DNA from: Asterella californica
Taxonomy: Eukaryota; Streptophyta; Marchantiopsida; Marchantiales; Aytoniaceae
Reading direction: 5' to 3'
Assembly: GCA_036924285.1 (NCBI GenBank)
Contig: JAYKYS010000009.1
Location: forward strand, 20,130,001-20,194,000
DNA length: 64,000 nucleotides
The notes under the pieces: generated by a model
What the model was told of the DNA's origin: nothing
Seen by the model: only the letters and a program-made list of their open reading frames with translations
Databases searched by the model: none
Part shown: positions 20,995-33,430 of the stretch, one piece after another
Numbering within the stretch: position 1 is the first letter of the stretch
Layout: each line of letters starts with the position of its first letter
Made by a program: the position numbers and the translations under genes

Positions 20995-23900
20995 TAAATA
21001 AGAGATATAGACAATGTGTTTTCAATTCAGATTATGAGCATAAGGGACGAGTCTAGTGAATCACTTGAGAGTGATGTTAAAGAAAAACCTTGGGTGAAGA
21101 AAAACAGGAAAGTATGAAAAGATGAATGGATGGCTGATTTTTATTGGGTGCGATGTGACTATGCATTGAGCAGGGTGTTTTGTAAAACATGAGTAGCAAG
21201 GAAGCTCCGGAACAAATTCACCATTAGAGGGTGTAAGAACATACCGACTAGTGTCTTCATTGATCACATGGGTAACAAAGAGCACCAGGACATTGTTTTT
21301 ATACAAACGTTTGGTTCTAATGTCATAGATAAGGTTATCAAGTATGCGGATGTTTCTCGTGATAATGATTTGACAACATTTTTTTTAGAGCATATTTCAC
21401 GACAAGGAGTCCATTGTTTTTGCTAAGTTTCAAAGTGGAAGAGAGTGTTTAGTATCTCTTGATCACAACAGATTAGACAACTTGGTGGTACGCAGTTAGT
21501 TGGACATGTTAGGTTATCTTAAGGCTTAAAGCTGCTGAGTAGTTAAATTAGAGTTAGAATTTTGTTAGCTAGAAGAAGCATTGGGGTTTTCACCCTTATG
21601 TGACTTTTTCGATCGAACCTTAATTTATTACGACAAATGGGTATAGTGACAGTGTTGCAGAACTTTCATTTTTGTGCTTTATTCTAAATTTGCTTATCTC
21701 TACTTGGAGAAATATGTAGCTTCTCCCTAAGGCGAGCATGCATATTCATCTAGGTTTCGTTGTGTCCTTGGATGATGAGGTTTATTTTCTAGCATGGACG
21801 ATATATATTGTTTCCTCATCTAGTGGGTGCCTCGGTCTGACATGGCTTGGAAAATGCAGAATTCATTGTTTACCTCTCTAGAAATTTTCTTTTGCGGTAG
21901 TAATCTTTGGAGAAATCAAACCCATGTTGAGAGCCTTTTGGAAAATATAAATTTTCTTCTTCTGTACAAGCATTCATGTTCCAACAATACAACTATTGAA
22001 GTCGGAGCATGGGACTTCGGTGCTTGCAAGCAAAGAGAAAGTGGAACTGTGTACTTAAATGATACTCTAAATGAAATGTTCAACCATATAGAGTGTATGT
22101 CAGTAGAGACTATAGTAAACTAAACGTCGATGAGAATTCCACGATGGTCGTTGCTAGAGCAAAGGAGTGCATGTAACGTTGTTTGTGTGGTCAGTATTGC
22201 ATACACCTGCTTCTTGGGCATCCTCCTCATTCATCTGCGAGGTTTTCTCGTAGTACTTGTGCTTACAATGCAGACAACAATTATTTTCTCTAAAGAAAAG
22301 TATGTTATCTATGTCTTAAAGGATGACGTCCTGTGGTTGGATGAAGAAATTCCACATGAATATGAGAGTATTTTCTGTATTCCGTGCTACATGAGTCATC
22401 GAAGTGATGCGATATACTTGTCTGACACAAGCATATCACACAAACAGCGAGAAAGGGTGATAGAGAGCCGATGTGAGCTTTTATATCTATTGTACTGAAT
22501 CGCTTTGGGGAGAATGTTACAATAAGTGAGCTCGACACAGTTTTTGATCCGTAACTCATAGTAGAATAAAGAGCTCTTTTCCATCCATGACCATGATGTT
22601 GCTGATATTTTTCATGGTTGTGTGGTGATGTTGCTATGTGTTGTCCTTAAGACAACACCTCACCATTCTCACGAACGTGTGCAATCCTTTGTTGGATAAC
22701 TGCTTTACACAAACTTCTCTGAACATAGGTCGTTCTTTGTCCCAACCCAATGCATGCGTAATCGATTTTTTAACTTCTATGGAGGACTTAGCGTAGATAC
22801 ATTCAACGTCATGGAAGTGAAGATGTAAATGATTATCTCCGTACTCGACCGAGTCTGTCGAGTCAGATTAACAGACATTGTCCATGAAAGAAATAAGACA
22901 ACAACGAGAAATATGAGAGTCGAGGTCAGAGCCGGTCTTACACACAGTCAGCGCTAACTATAGAGACGGTCTCTTTGTCCTCGTCTGCCTCCTCAAAGAC
23001 ATTCTTCCAATTGAAAATTGGGTAGTGTTTACAAAGGAAGTGAAACTCGAAAGTACTCAACATACTACAAACGCAAGGGAGGTGAGAGAGTCTATAGAGA
23101 CCTTGGACAATGAGACAAAGGCTACTATCTGAACGAGCAAAATAAGTCGAGTAAGAAAACATTCAAAATTGTCTATCTTGTAAAAAAATGGATAGATTGT
23201 CAGGCGAGTAGTCAAAGAAATGATATATGGACCAGCGAGTCACAAAAGCGTGATAGGATGCTGTGGGCAAGGATAACAAGTTTTCACTATCTTCACATAA
23301 TCAAATTTCAAGAAGAATCGAGGTAGTTCGTGCCGAAAGTCTAGATCAATGCATGGGTCAACTATAAGGTGCAATCATCGAATAAATCATCAGTAGCTTG
23401 CAAGATATATAAAGAAATCTAAGAGTGGTATGTGAGAAATGGAGACAACACACAGTGACTATCATGTCCGGAGGAACTTGTCTTCATTTTCTCTATAACG
23501 TCTATACTTTAGGATTCTAATTCACCATCCTGGTCTACGTTCTCAAGCTCTGGAGAGTGCTGCGTAGCACCATCTATTATAACAACAATTTGCAACAATG
23601 GCTGCACCTTACCTGCTGCGGTACATGTGTAGGAGCTTCGATGTTTGCAGCTAACGATAGAAACCATTCCGGCTGAGTTCACATTGTGCTAGCTGTGATT
23701 ACCTGCAGTTAAGTGTCATCGTTTGAAAGATTACAAGACATTTCAAAAGCAAAGAAAGAAAGTTGAGAAATGTCAAAATCAGCGAAAGAAAGATAGACAT
23801 TCTCGCTATCTCATTGACGATATCATTCCCTTTTCACATGTCTCGTCCATTCTGGTTGAATTCAAATGATATTAGCTGTCTTTCTCATGCTCTCTTTCAC

Positions 23901-24512
23901 GTCTCGTTCATGATATTGTTGGCGGTTCTCATCTCTCGTCCAATCCCGTTTCATTAGAACGCAGCAGGTCAAAAGGAACATGGCAATGACTTGTCCGCAA
24001 AAAAAACAAGAGAACGAGACAGTGTGGTTCACAGTTCATGTATTGTTATCTATCGTGAAATCCTGCTCCCGTTTGAAGAAATCCAGCAGACCCAAAGGAA
24101 AAATTGCGCTTCTCTTTCAACAGTCAGTACACAGCGGGAGCTTCCAGATGACATGAGCGAGTGAGCACTCCTGCTCCCGTCAGAAGGTTAGCAAGAGTGT
24201 GTAGTGAGCAGTGGACAATCAGCAAGGCGAACCCAACCCCCGCATCATTTAATAGAGCGAATTCTGTTTAATATAGAAAAATGATCGTCTTAGTAAAAAT
24301 CACCCATGAGACCAAACCCTTGCTCTCTTTTCATCCACCTGCTCCATCGGCAGAGAGTATTTCAATCTCCGCTAAACTCGTTTGGCTGTTTTTCCTCTTT
24401 CGGCAAACACGCACTTTGCATGCATATTTCACCTTTAAGGCGACTTCTTCTGATGGAGGAAGCTGATAAACAAGGATTTAATTTATTATCTAATATAAAC
24501 AAGGCAGGTTAA
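20995..24512. other. Gene-free stretch with unrecognised frames
   Basis: The longest frames are 98 codons at 21827-22123 and 122 codons at 22130-22498 (both +), nearly end to end. Neither has a recognisable domain, and initiators are uncertain. They may be remnants of one older gene or element. No RNA gene or terminal repeats were seen. Confidence 0.3.
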
Positions 24513-24556
24513 GGACTAAATTAACGTGTGCTAACCAACACACGTTAATTTAATCC
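24513..24556. repeat. Hairpin, 18-bp stem
   Basis: GGACTAAATTAACGTGTG (24513-24530) pairs with 24539-24556 with one mismatch and an 8-nt loop. Just upstream, ATTTAATTTATTATCTAAT (about 24476-24494) resembles one arm of the 17651 hairpin without its partner, so this may be a rearranged family member. Confidence 0.75.
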
Positions 24557-26625
24557 AACTGTCCTGTAACTCCAAGTGCAGTTATCACTTAACAGTTACA
24601 TATAAGTTTCTTTGTTTTTAACATCTTTTCTAATAAGAGGAAGCGAGCAAAAGTTCCCCGACCTTGATCTAGAATAATGTTTTCTCATTAGCAATCCTTC
24701 TAAGCTTAGACTACTTCTAGGTAACCATAAGCCTAGAGGAGAGTCCTCTGGCTGAATTGGGTCAAGAAACATATACTGTGGAGTGTGGAGGGTATAACGT
24801 CCTTTGGCATCTGGACTGATTAGAGCTGTGTATTAGTTAACCGTCTACTAATCGTATGACTCAAACTCTGAATTTGTTGGCCAACCCGTCTGCCCATATA
24901 ACAGACAGCCTGGGATCGAATCCATTTGTCGAGGAGGTTGTCTGTTTGAGGGATAGAAGTAAGGTCATAAAATGTTCAGTATTACACAGTACAGTAGACA
25001 TGTACTAGCTAAGCTTCCGATGTGATCTCTGATGAAGTCGCAATGTCTCTTCTCAGTTCCATTGCTTGCAAAGCAGTTCTGTAATTTCGATCATCTCTTA
25101 GCTTCAAATACCTCAAAATGAGATGCAGCTTTTTCTTTCTTTCGGATAAAAATTGGGCCGAAGCACGAGGACTTAAAAGGACTCTCGGAGGCAAAGAGAA
25201 AGTCTCGAGAAACCATAAGACAGAAATTAATAGGCCACAATCTGAACGCTAGACACTCATCGTTGAACTTACTCTGATTACAAAAACCTGTCCCTCGATA
25301 CCCTAAAGTATGGCGTTAAGTTGTCTTTTTGTCAGCATATAAGTTATGCTTCTCTGCAGAATCAGGACTCTCTGAAGGAAACATCACCGTTTTCTTTGCT
25401 TCTCCTTAGTTAAAACGATGATAATGAAGATCCTTCTTGGTTCTCTTCTCTCTCAAGAAAATACGGTTTTCAAGATTAGCTTAGACAAACCGGGCCGAAA
25501 GGAATACTCTTCCTTGATTCTGGGTGGAGACACCCAGAATCAAGGAAAGTAACGTACGAACAGCTCCGCTGCAGGAACCGTGGGAAAATTTCGGGAAGCG
25601 AAAGAAGCGGTCGATGACACACCAAATTTACAGATAAAATGACCAATGAAACCTATCGCTTGGACGAGCTTCACCTTTCCTGTTCAGTCCCTTCAATCCA
25701 TGTAACTGCTAGCTTGGACTGAACGTTGGACAAGCCTCTCTGTCCTCCCTGAAAGTAAGAACTTTAGGCTTCCCTATGAGCAAGGAACAATGTTCCCTTA
25801 TCTAAAAAAATTGCGCAAGAAGTGGGTTTCCATTTCATTTTTTAAACTATACAGCAAACCAGTACAACTGGGATTCTACCTTTCGTTCGAGACTGATCAT
25901 TTAACGCTGTTTATTCTCCAAGGACGGCTTGGAATAAACACTCCTGCTTGTGTCCCGACCAAATGCGTCAGAGGAGATCCAGGTCATCCTACCAAGCAAG
26001 GGCTGCCATCCGCTTCGGAGATTAAGTTTATAGAGTTGGGGAGAGGAAGAATACATAGCTGTACACTTATAACGATGAGGTTTCATCGCCAGGCAATGGG
26101 CTCGGTGGCAGACAGTAATAGATCGGTAATTCATCGCCAAATGGGTTATAGGTCCCATCTAACCAACTAAATGAGACCCAACATATAGATGAGAAACAGA
26201 ACTAGAGCTGAAAGCGCTCCATCCTCTGCCCAAGAAGATATCAGATCCAAATAGACTGCCTGTCTTCCCGTCTTGTCCCTATCTTCGAGGGACAAAATAC
26301 GAGTTTCATCCTCACAGTCACAAGGATGATGCCAACAGACCTGCACGTCTCCAGAACCGCATCTCAACGCGAAACACTGCACAATCTGTGGCTATTCTGG
26401 ATTGCTTAATTTTAGGTTATCCTGCAGACCCATATCAAAAGCATGTCAGTACTGCTTCAAAGGAAACATTGGTCAGTAATGATGTCCTCTGGATTGGAAC
26501 TATACTCTATACAAGGAATAAGTTTAGTTTCCACCGAAGGGAGCGTTAACGATAAGGGTAGGACCAGGGAGACGATGTAGTCTAGAATAAGAACATACTT
26601 CGCAGCATGAACTGAGAGTTTGCAA
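24557..26625. other. Gene-free stretch downstream of taxilin gene
   Basis: Contains a hairpin at 25510-25547 and a 126-codon frame at 25790-26170 (+) with no recognisable domain. The right part probably includes the 3' UTR of the minus-strand taxilin gene that ends at 26626. Confidence 0.35.
25510..25547. repeat. Perfect 17-bp hairpin with 4-nt loop
   Basis: TTCCTTGATTCTGGGTG (25510-25526) is exactly complementary to 25531-25547, loop GAGA. The compact stem resembles a rho-independent terminator in shape, but this is eukaryotic DNA, and it is more likely a foldback repeat remnant. Confidence 0.85.
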
Positions 26626-29600
26626 TCAAGTTGCGTTTGCTTGCTCTCGTACCAGCTGGGATGGTAGAGAGGAGTTGGTCGCATCAACATTAACTAGCTG
26701 CTGCTTGCGCTCTAGCTGTAGTGACCTACAAAGACCTTCAAGCTTCTCTTTTTGAGTCTTCGTAGTTTGTAGCTGCTTCTTGAGAACATCTCTCTGCACG
26801 CTCAAGAAAGTGCAATCCATCAACACCGTGCAACAAAATCCACCTTATCAATCTAACTGAAGAAGCTCCAATCAAAGTAACCAAACGGTAGATTGGTAAC
26901 AGTAGGGCCGTATGCATACTTTTTAAGGGCGCGGTTAATCAACACAAAACCTGCTTTCCGAAAAGTGCACGCCTGAACAGGAAGAGGACGAACACAAGTA
27001 GACTGACCCTCAACCGCTGGGACCCGCAAACCAAAACTTCTTTAGAAACCACTAACCTCTCCCAACAGCTCGATGATTGATACGTCGGACTTTTCACATT
27101 TTTTCTTCAGTGAGAGATTTTCTTTCTCGAGTTTCTTCACAGTTTTTGACATCTGTAAGCAGACAGAACACGTTACCCAACGGAGAGAGTCTATGTTCAT
27201 AAAATACATAGTACCAGCTCCAAACGTTTACGAACAGGCAAGAACTAATACTGAACTGGTAACCCGTACACCTATTGCTGACTGCATCAATTCGTGATGA
27301 ATCAAACTGTTTTCAGATGTTCGTAGGTGTTTCAACACATTAACTGGGCACTGTGCGTTCGCGGGAGCCTGCCACGAAATCTCTACATAAACTTTACATC
27401 AGCGGTTGTCAAACCAGACCTTTTCCATCTCTGATTTAAAAGTTGCGAAAACCTCGTTGCTCTTTGTCAGCGTTTCCTGTTTTGAAAACAAAAGCCCACG
27501 AGGCAATAAGGAAGCAACCGGAAGCATCCAAATACGAGATAGTACTAAACAAAGAATGAAGCAGAGCTTACGTTTGAAGCGTTCATATTGTTTAGATCTC
27601 CAATAAAAACGGGGAGCATGAGAACCACAATCAGAGCGGCCATAAGCCAATAGTAGATCTTGAATCTGAATTCCAACCCCTCTTGGTCTAGCTAAATATA
27701 ATCAATTGGTGGTGTAGAACTACGGTCAAATCGCACATTAGTAACTGAAAAAGTATGTTACAACTTATTTATTTTAAAGGGAACCTGGTGTGTGCAATGC
27801 TTCCGCCTGCTCACTCTTAGAAACCTATGCCTAATTTCAAGTAGTCAATCCCACTCGGCGAGCATGCAGGCCGTCTGTGACATTTTACAAGACAACCAAC
27901 ATAACCACCTTACCAAATCTTGCTAGTCAGACGGAAAAATCTCGTTCAGGTGAGGAATAAACCTGAAATTGTTCAAATTTATCTCCATAAAGAGCCAGCT
28001 GTGAACGCAACTCCTGCTCTGTTTTCAGAAGCTGAGCAATCTGCTCTGAGTACATGCGGCTCTTGCTTTCTGCCTGAGAGTAAAGATCTTCTTGTTGCTT
28101 GAGCTTCACTTCCAGTAGTTGGTACTCTAGTGACTTTGTTTTTAGCTGCACAGCAGTAGCATATTTTGCACAAAAGTATTTGAGAGGTAACTAGAAACCG
28201 ATTCCACCGAAGGGAATCCTAAAGTACGAACTGAAGGGAATAAAGAAGCAGGGAAAGAGAAGCTCTTCAATGATTTGTGCAGAAAATTAATGTGCTAAAG
28301 TGAAAATTAAGTGTACGGCTACTTATATTGTTGAATTTAACTTCTGTTATATTCCTCAAATGATCAAAAGCTGAATATTGTAGAAGTATTCAAGGTACCT
28401 GATGGGCGAAGTGCTGTTCTCTTACATCATACTGCTGCGTGAAGTGCTTCAGCTTTTCGCGCAATCTACACAACAACCAAGGCAAGTTTCTCACTGGGGT
28501 TTTCAGCATTAGATAGCAGCGATGTTGGATATACCTGAAATGGAGTAAACTTGGACCTAAAACCACGCTACATTAAGGTCACATAACAACTCCATGTAAG
28601 CTCTCCAATTCCAACGACTTCCACTGGGTTCTGCTCAGCTGTAATAACAACTGTCGACTACACACTGAATGAGCGACAGGAGGTAGAGAACCTACAACTC
28701 ATTTTCTTCCAGCTGTCTTAGGCGTTCATCTCCCTGCTCTTCAAGTTTAGAAGTTATATCCTGCAGAAGTTTGCCTTCTCATACGTGAGTTTGACCAAAA
28801 GAATTTTGTATGGCTTGATACTACTACTCTACGATCTAGATATCACAGAGTCCTGGTCTATTGGAGAAAGGGCGAGACAGTCAAGTCGCAGAAAAACATG
28901 GTTTCAGATGGTCACCTCTGTCACTCTGGTAAGCTCTCTGGACTAGACGCTGTTAGTTCTATGCACGGAACACTTCTCTGAGACACTAGATTAAACACTT
29001 TTTTTGTTTTGCCCTATGTACGGGAATCACACATATAACAAAGCACCCTTAAGTTGATAGCAGACAACGTCTCAAAATCTTCTACAGAACCAAGGACTAG
29101 CTATCAAACTGAAGGTAAATGCAGAAAAGCTCAGATGCATCTCAGGAAATGTATACAGAACCTTGACTGTATTATGGAATTTTCCGGAGAGCTCCTGTCT
29201 CTTCTGCTCTTCTTCTGAAGCCACTCTCTTGCTGTCATCCTGTACCGAAGTCATGAGTCCGGCCAAACCAAGTGACATGCTGGATACATAAGAGCTCTGA
29301 CATATATTATGGCACACGGGTAAAGCAGTTTGTGGAGAAAACGGTAACTCCACCACACGCTTAGGTAACCCCCAAATACAGAAGACCTCTGACAAAAGGT
29401 AGTGGTATAGGAATCATCTGACATATGACTGAGTCAGACGACCAATCAGGCAGTTCTGTTTTGAAACTCCATACCAAAAGCATCCTGTTTTGGCGCTGCA
29501 GCTCTCGACAAAGTGACTCCAACTTTTGTCGGAGCGATGTACTCTTAGTCAGCTCAGCGTACACTGCCGAGCAAAGACGCAGGCCATAGATGAACATCAG

Positions 29601-31831
29601 ATGCATAAACGAGTCCGAGTAGTCCACCTAATACAGAAAATTACTCCACCCTCACGAACTACGGGTCAAACAGTTAGTGGCATAGACTCTATCCTCCTCA
29701 GGGTTTAATTTCAAGCCTTGTAGAAGTCTGAAGGGGAGAACTTACAAGTATCTTTTTCCTTGTTCACTTGTTTGTACTTTCGATTGAGTGTGACAAAGTC
29801 TTTTTCCAACTTTCGAGTCTCTGCTACCTGCAGGGCCAAGAAACTTACGACGAATAAAATCTTCTTGCGTACGTCCTCTGGTTATCCTTTTAGTGGCTCA
29901 TAATCTGCCCTTACTGATAAATGATCAACGGAGACACTTCCACCTTGGTCCTCACACAGGGATAAATGATCAACGGAGACACTTCCACCTTGGTCCTCAC
30001 ACAGGAAGAGAGAGACGCGTGTTAGGTCAATGCACCTATGTAGCAATATATTCTTCCTGTGCACCCGTTGCTCGTTTTGGATTCTATGGAGGCATCTAAA
30101 AAACGTTTCCCCGTTGGAACCAAACGTGGTAAGAATTAGTATAAACTGAACAGTACCTGTTGAACGTACTTCGTATTCAGATGTCGAAGTTTCTCTTCGG
30201 AGCTTCGATCTGTTCCTTCTACCAGTGCTCGCATCTCCTTTAACTGCCGCTTTCGAACTTTGACTGGACCAAGTTAATTGAAGTTATGAAAATAAACCCC
30301 ACAGGAGGTCATCTGATCATAAGAAGCACGGGGAAGCACGTAATACAGAAGGCATACTTTAATTGATACTGAATTTCTTGGAAGTATATAATGGTACACG
30401 GGTAAAGCAGTTTCCGGGGAAAACAGTAACTCCCCCCTTACACTAGGTCACCCACAAACGGTTTTTAACCCATGGAAGTATAATAAAAGATCAAGAGATC
30501 TCTAAAAACGAGACATCGATAAACCCCTGCAGTGTTGGATGTATGGGGCATGCAGGCATATCAGTTACTAGGTAACCAGAATAGATAACCAAGTTTAATT
30601 GAAGGATCCATGATTAGTAGTAAGCTTTCCCAGCTTGGTACATTCATGTCAAAAGCTGCATGTGTCCTATTTAGCTAAATGACACCACTCTAAATAACAT
30701 TCGGAAAGGACATGAACAATGATAATGCAGCTAGGCAGTTATGACCTCAGCTTCCTTGTACCTTATGTTCATTGATCAGGACTTGTCATGCGCCGCATAA
30801 AAACTGACGAGACATAGTTCACTCTCACGAAACATTCCACTTTTGATGTCATAATCAGGGTACACTGCGTGATGGAGGAAAATGAGCCTACCGGATTTTG
30901 AATCGTCGTCTTCAGTTTTAAAAGTTCCTGTGCAAGCATTCTCGAGCTCTGCAATCTTAGACGCCAAGATTCCTTGTAAGGGCTCGTCCGTCAAAGTACT
31001 GGTCTTGTCTTTAGCGGATGAACTGTGCACAGCAGTTGAGCTAGATGGCCTCTTACAGTCATCCCCTTCGCTGTCTGATCCACTATCTTTCTCACTGTCC
31101 AGCGCACTATAATCTGGTCGACCTACACCTTCTTCGCTACTGAACCTGGGAATGACATTACTGGCTGTAATAGAATCCGGGGACTCTCCTTCTGACAGAG
31201 GGACAGGAAACTTCCTGGTTTTTTCCCGTTCTTCTGTTGTCCTATCCGGAGGTACATCTGAATCCACACTCTCCAGAGCAACTGCAGTAAAACCGTCAAT
31301 CTCCGCGGCTAGAGGCACAGTTTTCATAGCCCAATTGGTCGCCGAATATAACACTTTGTTCGAGTCCAGAGGATCAACAGAATGTGATGGCATCGTGTCT
31401 TGCTTACTGCAGGGTACTTCTAACAGCCCTGTGCTTGCGTCCTCAAACGGTGACATGCTCCCGCCAGAGTGATCCGAGGTGGTAGCAGAACATGCTGATA
31501 ATTCCGTAGTGCACTCCACAAAACCATCAGCAAGAGCTTCTACATCTGGGAGTTTGCTGACAAGTTCTGCATTTGTAGAACACTCTACAAATGCATCCCT
31601 TGAAGCCTCTGCCTCTACAAGCTTCCTTAAAGGTTCCGGGTCAGTCTCACACTCCACAAATCCATCGATAAGTAACTCTGCACCCGGCAGCTTGTTAACA
31701 AGTTCCGTATTTGTAGAGCATTCCACGGGTCCATCTCCTAAAACCTCTATGTCGAAGAGTGTACGCGCATGTAGCTCAATTGAACCGCTAGCCGGAACAA
31801 GACCGGGCGAAGAATTCGACGACAATTCCAT
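26626..31831 (-). CDS. TXLN: Alpha-taxilin-like coiled-coil protein, 11 exons
   Basis: Taxilins are long coiled-coil proteins; animal members bind syntaxins and act in vesicle traffic, and the plant role is poorly known. Minus-strand exons: 31831-30892, 30263-30157, 29827-29746, 29563-29475, 29239-29162, 28760-28696, 28465-28399, 28145-27963, 27476-27420, 27152-27057 and 26793-26626. All are GT-AG and in phase: 1932 nt, 643 residues. Diagnostic blocks are KLESLCRELQRQNRMLL (exon 4), LREKLKHFTQQYDVREQHF (exon 7), SRMYSEQIAQLLKTEQELR (exon 8), TKSNEVFATFKSEMEK (exon 9), then KLEGLCRSLQLERKQ near the C-terminus. Heptad-like Leu spacing runs from exon 2 on. The first exon encodes about 313 acidic, Ser-rich, probably disordered residues with four copies of a 23-residue unit (DGFVEC..., at D33, D56, D79 and D102). 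The protein is longer than the Arabidopsis homologue (about 400) because of this N-terminus. The start is the first in-frame ATG of the exon and is not independently proven. Confidence 0.92.
29916..30005. repeat. Perfect 45-bp tandem duplication in taxilin intron 2
   Basis: 29916-29960 and 29961-30005 are identical. The unit length is a multiple of three and is open on the minus strand, reading CEDQGGSVSVDHLSL twice. It lies between exons 2 and 3 and is not needed for the gene model, so it is intronic in my reading. Identity of both copies points to a recent event. Confidence 0.95.
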
Positions 31832-33017
31832 CGAAAAATTCTAGGCGCGAAACCGCAGAATCCCTTCGCGTTTAGATACAAATTACCCTCCTGGTCTCGA
31901 TTGGCTTCCTCCGATGCTGCTAAGGCAGAAGAACCAAGTCGAACCTGAACTGATCGGTTGATTGAATTTACACTTCCATCAAGCAGACTGCCAGCTCTCA
32001 AAGAGGAAAGAAGTCGGACAGATCACGGCGTTGCTGACAAATCCGCACCACGTTCAACTTTCCAGCATTAGGCACTTCCGGCCGAAAATCTAAGTACCAC
32101 GACGTCAGCTGCAACCGCAAATGTCGGACGGCTCTTCTTCTCCCCGCCCTCTCCCGCCGCTGCAGCGCAAAATCAAGAGAACACAAAATTGTTATGAGCT
32201 GACTTGGCAAACCTGCAAAGCACAAGAAGATTCAAGCGCAGCGCAGCCATCTAGGGTTGCTTTCTTGTGTAACCACGGTTCCTAGTGCGCCACGCGTCAA
32301 TCTGGGCCGTGGAGATGTTCTCCGTCTCCGTCGGTTCGATTACTCAGACGAGGACGAGAAGATGGTTTCTCCCTTCTTCCATTTTGTAATACGGGGATTG
32401 TACAGTTACATTTTCAAGGGGAGTGGGCTAATATTTGAATATATTAAGATTTAATTTTACATAAGAAAAACAACTTTTATATAAACTGTTTTCCGAAATT
32501 TTGATGATAAATAAATAGTGATAAATTGTAGACACCCAAATATCATGTACTTGGTGCAAAAATGACTAAACTGAAAAGAGTGCTCTAGAGTTCAAGGTGC
32601 ATGGAAACTAATGCAACAACTTTTTAACATTCACATTTTTATGTGTGATGTGAGATTTCAATTCACCTCGAGTTAAATACAAACCTTTTTGGGTTCTCTT
32701 CATAATTCTTCCTTAGGAACATCAGTTTGGAAAATTTTCCTGCCGAATTACCTCGAGCAATTTGGTTGCTCGAATTGATTATTCTTTTGAACAAAACAAT
32801 CGGATAACAAAGAACCGGTTTAACGCTGCAGTAGATTTCATGCATGTCAGCTTACCATAATACACTTCCATGTACTGAAAGGAAATCACGACAATTAAAT
32901 AAAAACCAATACACATCCAAGCATTTTTTCCTAATGTCTGGGAAACTTTCTTACTGAAAAATAGTCACTTGCCCATTTGTTAACAACGAACATTTCAGAT
33001 TTGGAGAAGGCGAGTTA
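31832..33017. other. Taxilin 5' region and intergenic sequence
   Basis: About 31832-32300 is GC-richer and probably carries the 5' UTR and promoter of the minus-strand taxilin gene. After about 32400 the sequence turns AT-rich. Short frames there have no recognisable domain. Confidence 0.35.
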
Positions 33018-33430
33018 AATAATATGTATCCAAATTGCACTTCTGGTCGAACGGAGGAAAAGAGAAAACGAGTAACAAATGAGAAGTCTAAAACTGTAAT
33101 TGGATCAGATACGACAGTGACGGTGCCATCGAGATGTGAAGTAGAGTTCAATAAATATTAACGAGAAAATATTAAGTAGTTTTAAATTTAATTAATATTA
33201 AATATAATTATTATATGTTAACTGCATTGTGGTCAGATCTTCCGGAGATAACCTATAGAACATGTGGACTCCGACGCATAGTAGGAACTATAAGTGCGGA
33301 TTGCAACTGTGCAAGAAAATAACTTTTTGAAGGTTTAATTTATCACCTAACCCTTCTCGCCAAAAGGGTTAGGTGATAAATTAAAGTCCTTGCATATCAT
33401 GAAAAGGTGAATATATGCAAGGAAGTATAT
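33018..33430. repeat. Copy 2 of the dispersed hairpin-bearing repeat
   Basis: Starts ATGTATCCAAATTGC, followed by ACTTCTGGTCGAACGGAGG (compare 63521) and GGTGCCATCGAGATG, then an AT-rich middle. Hairpin one is 33334-33355 / 33364-33385 (22-bp perfect stem, 8-nt loop; arm TTTAATTTATCACCTAACCC). Hairpin two, CCTTGCATAT / ATATGCAAGG, is at about 33387-33422. The start-to-hairpin distance is 312 bp, against 298 bp in the copy at 5032. Confidence 0.65.

Noticed and set aside
25510..25547. Compact hairpin as a bacterial-type terminator
   Set aside because: No T-tract and no prokaryotic context; the surrounding genes are intron-containing plant genes.
31152..31844. Two long Ser-rich plus-strand frames (31152-31472 and 31479-31844)
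   Set aside because: They are the antisense shadow of the large first exon of the taxilin gene, whose sense frame and repeats are clearly coding.
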